From Litorivivens lipolytica (lineage in GTDB: Bacteria > Pseudomonadota > Gammaproteobacteria > Pseudomonadales > Spongiibacteraceae): a DNA stretch of 64,000 nucleotides. The notes beneath the pieces are model-generated. The model saw only the letters and a list, made by a program, of their open reading frames with translations, did not search any database and was not told the origin of the DNA. Below, in pieces: positions 46,189-55,210 of the stretch (the stretch's first letter is position 1; each line of letters opens with the position of its first letter). Location: NCBI RefSeq assembly GCF_014191715.1, contig NZ_JACHWY010000003.1:662063-726062 (forward strand), given 5' to 3'. Both the position numbers and the translations under genes were made by a program.

Positions 46189-47121
46189 CTAGCGAGGCCG
46201 CATCTTCGGCGGCTTGCGATCGTCACGGCTGACGTCTTTCTCACCTTCGCCGGGAACAAACACCGGGCGGTTATCAAACTTGGGTGGCTCGTAGCGATCC
46301 ACCAGCCCCAGCGTGGCCTTGTTCAGCCAGGAGCGCTCCTGATCCAGACCCACCTGTGAGTTGAAGTTGCCGTTTTCATCCAGCGCCGGGTGTTTCGGGA
46401 AATTGCTGCGCAGCACGGTCAGTGAGCGCTCGGCCAGATCATCCATACCCAGCAGCAGGTAAGCCTGCACCATGACTGCCAGTGCGTCGGGCACGGCTGA
46501 GGTCTGGGGCATGTTTTCTACCACGTAGCGGCCGCGGTTGGCGGCGGCCAGATAGGCCTTGCGCTTGAAGTAGTAGTTGGCGACGTTGATTTCATAGCGG
46601 GCCAGACGGTTGCGCAGGTGAATCATACGCGCACGGGCATCCGGGGCGTACTGGCTGTTGGGAAAGCGCTGCAGCATCTGGCGGAAATCTTCAAAGGCCT
46701 GTATTGCCGCGCCGGGATCGCGCTGACTCATATCGGTAGGGAAGAAACGCTCCAGCAGACCCTGCCCTTCGGTGTAGTTGGCCAGACCGCGCATGTAGTA
46801 AGCGTAGTCTACGCTCGGATGCTGGGGGTGCAGGCGAATAAAGCGGTCTGCCGCCGCAATTGCCGCTTCCGGTTCCAGGCTGCGGTAGTGAGCGTAGATG
46901 ATCTCCAGCTGAGCCTGTTCGGCGTAGGGGCCGAAGGGAAAGCGGGATTCCAGCAGCTGCAGGTTTTTCACGGCAAGAGAGAAATTGCCGTTTTCCATAT
47001 GCTCCTGGGCTTGATCGTAGATCTGCTTCTCCGAGGATTCTGCCTCTTTTTGCGGATCTGAGGCGCAGGCGGCAAGAAAGCCGACCAGCAGGATCAACAG
47101 ACCGTGTTTAACAACTCTCAT
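46189..47121 (-). CDS. bamD: Outer membrane assembly lipoprotein BamD
   Basis: The 310-residue lipoprotein belongs to the BAM complex that inserts outer-membrane beta-barrels. It has a type II signal peptide with lipobox LAAC (Cys19), then five TPR-like helices (for example [40 protein letters not shown]). The C-terminal region ends in a charged tail about 30 to 60 residues longer than E. coli BamD. It is divergent from rluD. Confidence 0.92.
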   Translation of the reverse strand: MRVVKHGLLILLVGFLAACASDPQKEAESSEKQIYDQAQEHMENGNFSLAVKNLQLLESRFPFGPYAEQAQLEIIYAHYRSLEPEAAIAAADRFIRLHPQHPSVDYAYYMRGLANYTEGQGLLERFFPTDMSQRDPGAAIQAFEDFRQMLQRFPNSQYAPDARARMIHLRNRLARYEINVANYYFKRKAYLAAANRGRYVVENMPQTSAVPDALAVMVQAYLLLGMDDLAERSLTVLRSNFPKHPALDENGNFNSQVGLDQERSWLNKATLGLVDRYEPPKFDNRPVFVPGEGEKDVSRDDRKPPKMRPR

Positions 47122-47227
47122 AATGTGGCATTCCCGGTTTCAGCGGTGGATAATTCAGGCGACGTATTTAACCACAGCCACCCGGCGCCTTAAAGCAGGC
47201 GCCGGCCGTGGCCGCAAAGGATGTTTC

Positions 47228-48187
47228 ATGCCCGATACGATCGCCCTCAGCGCCGTGATTCCGGACGAGCTGGCGGGCTCGCGTTTAGACCAGGCTGTCG
47301 CCCAGCTGTTCCCCGATTATTCCCGCTCCCGCCTGCAGAGCTGGATCAAGTCCGGGGAGTTGACGGTTAATGGTGCCCAGCTGCGCCCGAAGGACCGCAT
47401 TATCGGTGGCGAGGAAATCCGTATTGGGGCCGAACTGCAGGACGAAGGTGATTGGCAGCCCCAGCAGATTGATTTTGGCCTGCACTATGAAGATGACCAC
47501 CTGCTGGTGCTGAACAAGCCGGTGGGACTGGTGGTGCATCCGGCAGCGGGTCATGCGGATGGCACGCTGGTCAATGCGCTGATTGAACACTGCCCGGCGC
47601 TGGCCCAACTGCCGCGGGCGGGTATTGTGCACCGCTTGGATAAAGACACCTCCGGGCTAATGGTGGTGGCGAAAACCCTCGAGGCTCACACCTCGCTGGT
47701 CAAACAGCTGCAGGCGCGGGAAGTGCACCGGGAATACGAGGCGCTGGTTTACGGCGCCATGACCGGCGGCGGCAAGGTCGATGAGCCCATCGGGCGCCAC
47801 CCTCAGCAGCGCAAGAAAATGGCGGTGGTGCGCGCAGGTGGCAAGGAGGCGGTAACCCACTACCGGTTGATCGAGCGATTTACCCACTTCTCCCATGTGC
47901 GCTGCCTGCTGGAGACCGGGCGGACCCATCAGATCCGCGTGCATATGGCGCATATCAAGCACCCGCTGATTGGTGACCAGCTCTACGCCGGTCGCCTGCG
48001 GCAGCCAAAAGGCGCCAGTGAACTCTTAAGCGAAACCCTGCGAACCTTCCGTCGTCAGGCCCTGCACGCACGCCGGTTGGAGTTGGTCCACCCCGGTACC
48101 GAGGACTTGGTGAGCTGGGACAGCGATTTGCCGGCGGACTTCCAACGCCTGCGCGACGTGCTGGCCAGCGAAGATGGCAATGGCTGA
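47228..48187 (+). CDS. rluD: 23S rRNA pseudouridine synthase RluD
   Basis: The enzyme makes pseudouridines 1911, 1915 and 1917 of 23S rRNA. The 319-residue protein has an S4 domain (SRLQSWIKSGELTVNG, about residues 28-43) and a catalytic domain with IVHRLDKDTSGLMVVAK carrying the catalytic Asp, and GRTHQIRVHMAHIKHPLIGD. ATG 47228 has AAGGATG before it. It overlaps pgeF, which suggests one operon with it and perhaps with clpB read-through. Confidence 0.94.
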   Translation: MPDTIALSAVIPDELAGSRLDQAVAQLFPDYSRSRLQSWIKSGELTVNGAQLRPKDRIIGGEEIRIGAELQDEGDWQPQQIDFGLHYEDDHLLVLNKPVGLVVHPAAGHADGTLVNALIEHCPALAQLPRAGIVHRLDKDTSGLMVVAKTLEAHTSLVKQLQAREVHREYEALVYGAMTGGGKVDEPIGRHPQQRKKMAVVRAGGKEAVTHYRLIERFTHFSHVRCLLETGRTHQIRVHMAHIKHPLIGDQLYAGRLRQPKGASELLSETLRTFRRQALHARRLELVHPGTEDLVSWDSDLPADFQRLRDVLASEDGNG

Positions 48188-48938
48188 GCCTCATCCGGTG
48201 TTGATTACGCCGGAGTGGGACGCGCCGGCGACGGTTCGTGCGTTGTGTACTACCCGTCACGGTGGCGTCAGCACGGGGCCTTGGGGCGAGTTCAATCTGG
48301 CCCTTCACGTTGAAGACGACAGTGCCGCCGTTGCCCAGAATCGCAAATCCCTGCTGAAGGCCTGCGATGGCTTGGAGCAGATTCAGTGGTTGAATCAGAC
48401 TCACAGCCCACGCTGCATTACCGCCGACGGCAACTCTCTGCCGGAGGCGGATGCCGCCGAGACGGATCACGCGGCGCTGGCCTGCGCGGTACTGACTGCC
48501 GACTGCTTGCCGGTGCTGTTTTGTGACGAAACCGGGTCGCAGGTGGCTGCGGCCCATGCGGGCTGGCGCGGTTTGCTGGATGGGGTCTTGGTCAATACGG
48601 TAAAGCAGTTCCGTGCTGAGCCCGAAACCCTTCATGCCTGGCTCGGCCCCTGTATTCGCCAGCCTCGCTTTGAAGTCGGGGCGGAAGTTCGCGTGGCTTT
48701 CGTTGAGCGCTTTGTTGGGCCTTCCCGCGCTGAGATTGAAAACTGTTTTAGTGCCGCAGGTGAGCCCGGAAAATTTCTCTGCGATCTCGCCACGCTGGCG
48801 GCGCTGCAGCTCCGCGCACTGGGGCTTTCACGGGTGTCTGATTGTGGCTTATGTACCGTCGACGACCCCCGTTTTTATTCCTATCGCCAGCACAATCCCT
48901 GCGGTCGCTTTGCCAGCCTGATCTATCGCCTGCCTTGA
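48174..48938 (+). CDS. pgeF: Peptidoglycan editing factor PgeF (YfiH, laccase-domain protein)
   Basis: The 254-residue Cu-oxidase_4 (DUF152) protein has the zinc-binding ADCLPVLF and AAAHAGWRGLLDGVL motifs and the C-terminal CTVDDPRFYSYRQHNPCGRFAS. E. coli YfiH edits UDP-MurNAc-L-Ser to keep peptidoglycan precursors pure; homologues also have purine nucleoside phosphorylase activity. It overlaps rluD by 14 bp; ATG 48180 is an equally possible start. Its last codons overlap the -35 box of the clpB promoter. Confidence 0.88.
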   Translation: MAMAEPHPVLITPEWDAPATVRALCTTRHGGVSTGPWGEFNLALHVEDDSAAVAQNRKSLLKACDGLEQIQWLNQTHSPRCITADGNSLPEADAAETDHAALACAVLTADCLPVLFCDETGSQVAAAHAGWRGLLDGVLVNTVKQFRAEPETLHAWLGPCIRQPRFEVGAEVRVAFVERFVGPSRAEIENCFSAAGEPGKFLCDLATLAALQLRALGLSRVSDCGLCTVDDPRFYSYRQHNPCGRFASLIYRLP

Positions 48939-48961
48939 ATTTCGCGGGTTTACCCTCATTT
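48934..48961 (+). promoter_or_regulatory. Sigma32-type heat-shock promoter of clpB
   Basis: CTTGAA at 48934-48939, 14-bp spacer, CCTCATTT at 48954-48961; the consensus is CTTGAA-N11-16-CCCCATWT, so the -35 is perfect and the -10 differs at one base. The -35 overlaps the pgeF stop codon. Transcription should start near 48968, about 35 bases before the clpB ATG. Confidence 0.8.
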
Positions 48962-48997
48962 AGTGATTGTGTGAAAACCATATCCTGAATGAGGGTA
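48951..48997 (+). promoter_or_regulatory. Inverted repeat that can mask the clpB ribosome-binding site
   Basis: TACCCTCATT (48951-48960) and its exact complement AATGAGGGTA (48988-48997) are separated by 27 bases. The right arm contains the clpB Shine-Dalgarno GAGGG (48991-48995), 7 bases before ATG 49003. In an RNA that starts upstream, for example read-through from pgeF, the site would be base-paired; in RNA starting at the sigma32 promoter the left arm is missing. Confidence 0.6.
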
Positions 48998-49002
48998 TTT
49001 CC

Positions 49003-51603
49003 ATGCGAATTGACCGCTTTACCAGTGCCCTGCAGTCCGCCGTCGCCGAGGCCCAGTCTCTGGCGGTCGGTCAGGATCACCAGTTTATAGAGCCCGTACA
49101 TCTGCTGTTGGCCCTGTTGCGCCAGCAGAACGGCTCCGTCAAACCCCTGCTGCAACAGGCGGGCGTCAACCTCCCGACGCTGGAGCAGCGTCTTGGCGAA
49201 CAACTCAAAGCTCTGCCACAGGTGCAGGGCACACCTGGCGAGGTCCATCTGTCCAATGAGCTGGGCCGGATTTTCAATGTGACCGATAAGCTCGCCCAGC
49301 AGCGCGGCGACAGCTATATCTCCAGTGAATTGTTTGTGCTCGCCCTGCTGGAAGCGGGCGGCAAGGTGGCCGAAGCCCTGAAAGCGGCCGGGCTGACCAA
49401 AGATAAACTCGAAAGCGCGATTCAGACTGTGCGCGCAGGAGCCAATGTGAGCGACCCCGAAGCGGAAGGTGCCCGTCAGGCGCTGGAAAAATACACCATT
49501 GATCTCACCGAGCGCGCCCGCGACGGCAAGCTCGACCCGGTGATTGGTCGCGATGAAGAAATTCGTCGCGCAGTTCAGGTCTTGCAGCGCCGGACCAAAA
49601 ATAATCCGGTGCTGATCGGTGAGCCCGGTGTGGGTAAAACCGCCATTGTCGAAGGTCTGGCCCAGCGAATCGTCAACGGCGAAGTACCGGAAGGCTTGAA
49701 AGACAAGCGCCTGCTGTCGCTCGATCTGGGTTCGCTGTTGGCCGGTGCGAAGTATCGCGGTGAATTTGAAGAGCGCCTGAAAGCGGTGCTGAACGAGCTG
49801 GCCAAGGAGGAAGGCCGGGTGATCCTGTTTATCGACGAACTGCACACGATGGTGGGCGCCGGTAAGGCCGAGGGCGCGATGGATGCGGGTAATATGCTCA
49901 AACCTGCCCTCGCTCGCGGTGAACTGCACTGTGTGGGTGCGACCACGCTGGATGAGTACCGCCAATACATCGAAAAAGATGCGGCGCTGGAGCGTCGCTT
50001 CCAGAAGGTGCTGGTGGGTGAACCCAGCGAGGAAGACACTATTGCGATCCTGCGCGGCTTGAAAGAGCGCTATGAGGTGCATCACGGCGTCGATATAACC
50101 GACTCGGCCATTATCGCGGCGACCCGTTTGTCCCAGCGCTATATCGCCGACCGTCAGTTGCCAGACAAGGCCATCGACTTGATCGACGAGTCCGCCAGCC
50201 GCATTCGTATGGAAATCGACTCCAAGCCCGAAGAAATGGATCGGCTGGAGCGGCGATTGATCCAATTGAAAATCCAGCGCGAAGCGGTGAAAAAGGACGA
50301 GGACGAATCCGCTCGCAAGCAACTGGAAAAACTCAACGCCGATATCGACAAGGTCGAGAAGGAATACGCCGACCTGGAAGAAATCTGGTTGGCAGAAAAA
50401 TCCTCTCTGCAAGGCGCCAACCAGATTAAAAGCGAATTGGAAAAGGCCAAGCTGGAATTGGAGTCGGCCCGTCGCGCCAGCGATCTGACCCGGATGTCAG
50501 AGCTGCAATACGGGGTCATTCCCGATCTGGAAAAAAGGCTGGCCAGTGCCGGCAGCGCCGACAACGAGGAGCGCAAACTGCTGCGCAACAAAGTCACCGA
50601 CGAAGAGGTGGCGGAAGTGGTGTCGCGCTGGACGGGTATTCCGGTCAGCAAAATGCTCGAGGGTGAGCGCGACAAACTGCTGCGTATGGAAGACGAGCTG
50701 CACCGCCGGGTGGTGGGGCAAGACGAAGCCATCGTTGCCGTATCCCATGCGGTGCGCCGCTCCCGCGCAGGCCTGAGCGATCCCAATCGCCCCAACGGTT
50801 CCTTCCTGTTTATGGGGCCGACCGGGGTTGGTAAAACCGAATTGTGCAAGGCGCTGGCCACTTTCCTCTACGACAGTGAAGAGGCCATGGTGCGGATTGA
50901 TATGTCCGAATTTATGGAGAAGCACTCCGTGGCTCGATTAATTGGTGCGCCTCCGGGTTACGTGGGCTATGAGGAGGGCGGCTATCTGACAGAAGCGGTA
51001 CGTCGCCGTCCGTACTCGTTGCTCTTGCTGGATGAGGTGGAAAAGGCCCATCCGGATGTGTTCAACATTCTGCTGCAGGTGCTCGACGATGGCCGCTTGA
51101 CCGACGGGCAGGGTCGCACGGTGGATTTTCGCAACACGGTGATCGTGATGACTTCCAACCTTGGCTCGGATCGGATTCAGGATCTGGCGCGCGCCGAGAG
51201 TGGTTATGACGCCATCAAGGAAGCGGTGATGGACGTGGTGTCGAATCACTTCCGCCCGGAATTTATCAACCGCCTCGACGAGATGGTGGTATTCCGGCCG
51301 CTGGAGCAGGATCAGGTGCGTGCCATTGCGGATATCCAGCTGGTGTATCTGAGCAAGCGTCTGGCTGAGCGTGAACTGAAACTGGAGCTGAGCGATGCGG
51401 CAATGGATAAGCTGACCGCCGTGGGCTTTGATCCGGTATTCGGTGCCCGCCCCCTGAAGCGTGCGATTCAGCAGCTGGTGGAGAACCCGCTGGCGCAAGA
51501 TATCTTGCAGGGCAAGTTCAGTGTGGGCGATACCATTTACGGTGAGGCGGAAGGCGACAAGCTGGTTTTTTCAACGGTCGCCAAGGCAAAAATGGTTCAC
51601 TGA
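49003..51603 (+). CDS. clpB: Protein disaggregase ClpB
   Basis: ClpB forms a hexameric AAA+ ring that, with DnaK, rescues aggregated proteins. The 866-residue protein has the Clp N domain (1-150), NBD1 with Walker [10 protein letters not shown] (about 204), the long coiled-coil M domain (about 400-525), and NBD2 with GPTGVGKTE (about 606), and a conserved arginine finger region ([13 protein letters not shown]). ATG 49003 ([10 protein letters not shown]) follows GAGGG; the upstream codons are not part of the protein. Confidence 0.97.
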   Translation: MRIDRFTSALQSAVAEAQSLAVGQDHQFIEPVHLLLALLRQQNGSVKPLLQQAGVNLPTLEQRLGEQLKALPQVQGTPGEVHLSNELGRIFNVTDKLAQQRGDSYISSELFVLALLEAGGKVAEALKAAGLTKDKLESAIQTVRAGANVSDPEAEGARQALEKYTIDLTERARDGKLDPVIGRDEEIRRAVQVLQRRTKNNPVLIGEPGVGKTAIVEGLAQRIVNGEVPEGLKDKRLLSLDLGSLLAGAKYRGEFEERLKAVLNELAKEEGRVILFIDELHTMVGAGKAEGAMDAGNMLKPALARGELHCVGATTLDEYRQYIEKDAALERRFQKVLVGEPSEEDTIAILRGLKERYEVHHGVDITDSAIIAATRLSQRYIADRQLPDKAIDLIDESASRIRMEIDSKPEEMDRLERRLIQLKIQREAVKKDEDESARKQLEKLNADIDKVEKEYADLEEIWLAEKSSLQGANQIKSELEKAKLELESARRASDLTRMSELQYGVIPDLEKRLASAGSADNEERKLLRNKVTDEEVAEVVSRWTGIPVSKMLEGERDKLLRMEDELHRRVVGQDEAIVAVSHAVRRSRAGLSDPNRPNGSFLFMGPTGVGKTELCKALATFLYDSEEAMVRIDMSEFMEKHSVARLIGAPPGYVGYEEGGYLTEAVRRRPYSLLLLDEVEKAHPDVFNILLQVLDDGRLTDGQGRTVDFRNTVIVMTSNLGSDRIQDLARAESGYDAIKEAVMDVVSNHFRPEFINRLDEMVVFRPLEQDQVRAIADIQLVYLSKRLAERELKLELSDAAMDKLTAVGFDPVFGARPLKRAIQQLVENPLAQDILQGKFSVGDTIYGEAEGDKLVFSTVAKAKMVH

Positions 51604-51616
51604 CCGGTGGGAGAAA

Positions 51617-51647
51617 GGTCGATCGGGCGCAGCGCGCCCGATCGACC
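51617..51647 (+). terminator. Long hairpin after clpB
   Basis: GGTCGATCGGGCGC, loop AGC, GCGCCCGATCGACC: perfect 14-bp stem 14 bp after the clpB stop. There is no following T-run (ACGCC), so it may stabilise RNA rather than terminate cleanly. It faces the convergent DUF4124 gene. Confidence 0.6.
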
Positions 51648-51678
51648 ACGCCATAGTGGCTCAGTTCTGGAGAGCCGC

Positions 51679-52116
51679 TTAGCAATAAATATCGATCTGT
51701 TCCTTCGCCCGGTTTTTCTGCTCGGCCTTTTCCTCGTTATTCAGCAAACGGTATTCGCCATTTTCATCTTTAACTCGCATGCGCTGGCCGCGGGAAAAGG
51801 CCTGCATGGCTTCGCGGGCTTCCATGCAGCGTTTGGGATCCTTGTTGGGTAGAATTTCAAGCTGGGGTGAAGGTTTTTGACCCGCCGGCGCACTGTCGGC
51901 GCGCTTGGGCGGTGTGCTTGGTTGCGCTGGGGGTTCCACATCACTGCGCGAGTAACCGGTGCTCGTTTCAATAAAGGTCGAGGGGCGGTCAGTCGGCGGC
52001 TTCTGGGTAAAGTGGGGCTGACCCTCGTCGTCGAGCCAGCGATAGTACCCGGATTTGGCCAGTGCGGTGCCGCACAGCAGCAGACACAGTGTGTAGAGGG
52101 TGAATTTTTTAAGCAT
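51679..52116 (-). CDS. Exported DUF4124-domain protein
   Basis: The 145-residue protein has a signal peptide cleaved after ALA (residue 20), the DUF4124 core YYRWLDDEGQPHFTQKPPTD with its conserved W...D..G pattern, a proline/serine-rich linker and a charged C-terminus ending DIYC. Function is unknown; it is common in gammaproteobacteria and is probably periplasmic. It converges on clpB. Confidence 0.75.
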   Translation of the reverse strand: MLKKFTLYTLCLLLCGTALAKSGYYRWLDDEGQPHFTQKPPTDRPSTFIETSTGYSRSDVEPPAQPSTPPKRADSAPAGQKPSPQLEILPNKDPKRCMEAREAMQAFSRGQRMRVKDENGEYRLLNNEEKAEQKNRAKEQIDIYC

Positions 52117-52199
52117 GTTATAAAGCCCTGTCTAGCAGATATAGACATTATGGCAGACAAATCGCCGGTGATATAAGCCGTTGAGGTCACAGTTTGGGA

Positions 52200-52228
52200 T
52201 TGACACAGGCTGGCGCAAGCCTAAAAAT
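52200..52228 (+). promoter_or_regulatory. Probable sigma70 promoter of ilvBH
   Basis: TTGACA at 52200-52205 is a perfect -35. At 16 to 17 bp spacing there is TAAAAAT (52222-52228), an acceptable -10. Transcription would start about 380 bases before ilvB, leaving a long leader. Confidence 0.6.
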
Positions 52229-52234
52229 ACGCGC

Positions 52235-52611
52235 TTGCTCAAAATTTATGAAATGGCCGTTAATCCCGCCCAGCTACCCCCGGGTGTGATTCGGGATTGT
52301 GCTCAAGCGCGCAATCACTGTCAGGATGCGAGAGTCCGGCAGATCCATTCTCTCCGCAAGCACATGACCTGTGTTGCGAGAATGCCATCTTCGCACACCC
52401 CGCGAAGACTTTAACAAGGGCAATTCTGCACTCTGTCGCAGTGTTGTCAGGCGTTTCGCCCGACGCATCGAGGTCGATGTGATCGGAGGTTCATGTGATT
52501 CTTTCTGCTGCTTGCCAGCAGTCACACATGTTTTATTTCAAGACGAATCCAGGTTCGGACAGCGTTGGGCTGTTGCTGGGCCGGGTTCAGACAACGTAAG
52601 AGGATAGTTCA
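52235..52611 (+). other. Long untranslated leader of ilvBH with two short open frames
   Basis: No normal gene lies here. A 13-codon frame starts at 52248 (MKWPLIPPSYPRV) and a 23-codon frame at 52528-52599 (MFYFKTNPG...LLLGRVQTT) stops 12 bp before the ilvB GTG. Neither has a strong ribosome-binding site, and neither shows the dense Ile/Val/Leu run of classical ilv attenuator peptides. A leader-based control is possible but not shown. Confidence 0.35.
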
Positions 52612-54360
52612 GTGGAGCTGTTATCCGGCGGTGATATGATCGCCCGCGCCCTCGAAGACGAAGGCGTTGAGTTTATTTTCGGCTACCCCGGTGGGGCCGT
52701 ACTGCATATTTACGATTCGCTGTTTCAAAACTGCAAGGTGCCCCACATTCTGGTGCGTCACGAGCAGGCGGCGACCCACGCGGCAGACGGCTACGCCCGT
52801 GCCACCGGCAAGCCCGGCGTGGTTCTGGTCACGTCCGGCCCCGGCGCCACCAACGCGGTGACTGGTATTGCAACGGCCTATATGGATTCGATTCCGATGG
52901 TGGTGCTGTCCGGACAGGTAGCAACCCACCTGATTGGTGAGGATGCTTTCCAGGAAACCGACATGGTCGGTATTTCCCGTCCCATCGTGAAGCACAGCTT
53001 TATGGTGAAAAAGGCGGAAGATATCCCCGAGACCATCAAAAAAGCCTTTTATCTGGCCTCAACCGGCCGTCCCGGCCCGGTGGTTGTCGATCTGCCGAAG
53101 GACATCACCAATCCGGTCGACAAATTTGAGTACCGCTATCCCAAGTCGGTGAAGATGCGTTCCTATACGCCGGCAACCCGTGGTCACTCCGGTCAGATCA
53201 AAAAAGCCGTTCAGCTGTTGCTGGAAGCCAAGCGCCCGGTGATTTACACCGGTGGCGGTGTGGTGCAGGGCAATGCCTCTGGTGTACTGACCGAGCTGGC
53301 TCATGAGCTGAACTACCCGGTGACCAATACCCTGATGGGGCTGGGCGCCTTCCCCGGTGACGATCGCCAGTTCCTGGGGATGCTGGGCATGCACGGCTTT
53401 TACGAAGCCAACAACGCCATGCACCACAGCGATGTGATTCTGGCTGTGGGTGCGCGTTTTGATGACCGCGTCACCAATACGCCGAGCAAGTTCTGCCCGG
53501 GCGCCAAAATCATTCATATCGATATCGATCCGGCGTCCATCTCCAAAACGATTCAGGCCGACGTGCCTATCGTGGGGCCGGTGGATTCAGTGCTGGCAGA
53601 GATGCTGAGTCTGGTGCGCGATGCCCGCAAGGCGGACAAGAGCCTGCCCGATGCCAAGGCGCTGGATATCTGGTGGAAACAGATTGACGAGTGGCGCGAT
53701 ACCCACGGCCTGTGGACCAAGCCGCGCTACGACACCAGCAGCGACCTGATCAAACCGCAGGAAGTTATCGATACCCTTAGCCGTTTGACCAATGGCGAGG
53801 CCTTTGTGACCTCGGATGTGGGTCAGCACCAGATGTACGCGGCCCAGTATTACCGCTTCAAGCACCCGCGCCGCTGGATCAACTCTGGTGGTCTGGGCAC
53901 GATGGGCTTCGGCTTGCCATCCGCCATGGGTGTTAAATTGGCTTACCCCGATTCGGACGTGGTGTGTGTGACCGGCGAAGGCAGTATCCAGATGAACATT
54001 CAGGAGCTGTCCACCTGCACCCAGTACAACATTCCCGTGAAAATCCTGAATTTGTACAACGGCTATCTGGGCATGGTGAAGCAGTGGCAGGACATGCAAT
54101 ACGAAGGTCGCTACGCCGAGAGCACCTACGAAAACTCCCTGCCGGATTTCTGTAAGCTGGCTGAAGCCTATGGTCATGTGGGCGTGCGCGTCGACAAGAA
54201 AGCCGATCTGGAAGGTGCCTTGAAAGAAGTGCTGGCGATGAAAGATCGTCTGGTATTTATGGATATTCACGTAGATCCCCACGAGCATGTCTACCCGATG
54301 CTGGTGGCGCCGAACGGCTCCATGCGTGATATGTGGTTGAGCAAGACGGAGCGAACCTGA
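52612..54360 (+). CDS. ilvB: Acetolactate synthase large subunit
   Basis: The TPP- and FAD-dependent enzyme makes acetolactate or acetohydroxybutyrate, the first common step to Val, Leu and Ile. The 582-residue protein has the catalytic Glu in [19 protein letters not shown] (about residue 50), FAD-binding [19 protein letters not shown], the TPP motif [15 protein letters not shown] (Glu instead of the more usual Asp) and [13 protein letters not shown]. The start is GTG 52612 with GAGGA upstream. Sequence resembles IlvI types, so the gene could also be called ilvI. Confidence 0.95.
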   Translation: MELLSGGDMIARALEDEGVEFIFGYPGGAVLHIYDSLFQNCKVPHILVRHEQAATHAADGYARATGKPGVVLVTSGPGATNAVTGIATAYMDSIPMVVLSGQVATHLIGEDAFQETDMVGISRPIVKHSFMVKKAEDIPETIKKAFYLASTGRPGPVVVDLPKDITNPVDKFEYRYPKSVKMRSYTPATRGHSGQIKKAVQLLLEAKRPVIYTGGGVVQGNASGVLTELAHELNYPVTNTLMGLGAFPGDDRQFLGMLGMHGFYEANNAMHHSDVILAVGARFDDRVTNTPSKFCPGAKIIHIDIDPASISKTIQADVPIVGPVDSVLAEMLSLVRDARKADKSLPDAKALDIWWKQIDEWRDTHGLWTKPRYDTSSDLIKPQEVIDTLSRLTNGEAFVTSDVGQHQMYAAQYYRFKHPRRWINSGGLGTMGFGLPSAMGVKLAYPDSDVVCVTGEGSIQMNIQELSTCTQYNIPVKILNLYNGYLGMVKQWQDMQYEGRYAESTYENSLPDFCKLAEAYGHVGVRVDKKADLEGALKEVLAMKDRLVFMDIHVDPHEHVYPMLVAPNGSMRDMWLSKTERT

Positions 54361-54851
54361 TGCGACGAATTATTTCAGTTCTTTTGGAAAACGAGCCGGG
54401 TGCTCTGTCGCGTGTGGTTGGCCTGTTTTCCCAGCGTGGCTACAACATTGAAACCCTGAACGTGGCGCCGACGGAGGACGACACCCTGTCGCGTCTGACT
54501 CTGACCACGGTGGGCGACGATCACAAGATTGAGCAGATCACCAAGCACCTCAATCGTCTGGTAGATGTGGTGAAACTGGTCGACCTGAGTGAAGGTGCCC
54601 ATATCGAGCGTGAGCTGATGCTGGTCAAGGTGCGAGCCACTGGTGCCCAGCGTGCGGAGATCAAGCGCTGCACGGATATCTTCCGCGGCCAGATCGTAGA
54701 TGTGGGCCCGACGGTTTACACCATCCAGATCACCGGCGCCTCCGACAAGCTGGACTCCTTCCTGGAAGCGGTGGGTGATGCCGCCATTCTGGAAGTGGTG
54801 CGCAGCGGAGTCTCCGGTATCGCGCGCGGCGAGAAAGTGCTCTCGCTGTAA
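54360..54851 (+). CDS. ilvH: Acetolactate synthase small (regulatory) subunit
   Basis: The 163-residue ACT-domain protein activates the large subunit and confers valine feedback. It has [40 protein letters not shown] and a C-terminal ALS_ss_C domain. Its ATG shares one base with the ilvB stop (TGATG), so the two subunits are coupled. A hairpin (CGCGGGCA/TGCCCGCG, 54859-54883) follows the gene. Confidence 0.95.
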   Translation: MRRIISVLLENEPGALSRVVGLFSQRGYNIETLNVAPTEDDTLSRLTLTTVGDDHKIEQITKHLNRLVDVVKLVDLSEGAHIERELMLVKVRATGAQRAEIKRCTDIFRGQIVDVGPTVYTIQITGASDKLDSFLEAVGDAAILEVVRSGVSGIARGEKVLSL

Positions 54852-54858
54852 GTTTATC

Positions 54859-54883
54859 GCGGGCAGGCCCTGCTTGCCCGCGA
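54859..54883 (+). terminator. Hairpin after ilvH
   Basis: CGCGGGCA at 54859-54866 and TGCCCGCG at 54876-54883 form an 8-bp stem. Only a short TTTT follows later (54890-54893), so it is a plausible but weak terminator separating ilvBH from the symporter pair. Confidence 0.5.
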
Positions 54884-54940
54884 ATTGCTTTTACCTCTCC
54901 TTTGCGTAAGCTGTCCCAAAACATAACAGGGACAGTCCCC

Positions 54941-55207
54941 ATGGCTTTTCAATCCGAGCAAGACGCCAAAGCCTACTGGCGCGAACACCTGCGTCTGATG
55001 TTTATCCTCTCCGCCATCTGGTTTGCGGTGTCCTTCGGCTGCGGCATTCTGCTCGCAGACTGGCTCAATCAATTTCGTCTTGGCGGTTACAAACTCGGGT
55101 TCTGGTTTGCCCAGCAAGGCTCCATTTACACCTTCGTGATTCTGATTTTTGTCTACGCCCGGCAGATGGGGCGGCTGGATAAAAAATACGGCGTGAGTGA
55201 GGACTGA
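54941..55207 (+). CDS. DUF4212 small subunit of a sodium:solute symporter
   Basis: The 88-residue protein has two membrane helices and the motif YWREHLRLMFILSAIWFAVSF (residues 12-32), matching TIGR03647/DUF4212, the small partner found directly upstream of VC_2705-type symporters. It should stabilise or modulate the large subunit. AGGGAC precedes the ATG; the large-subunit gene starts 4 bp after its stop. Confidence 0.85.
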   Translation: MAFQSEQDAKAYWREHLRLMFILSAIWFAVSFGCGILLADWLNQFRLGGYKLGFWFAQQGSIYTFVILIFVYARQMGRLDKKYGVSED

Positions 55208-55210
55208 GCG

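Noticed and set aside
48748..50412. 554-codon leftward frame opposite clpB
   Set aside because: Shadow of clpB with typical antisense composition (His, Gln, Phe rich).
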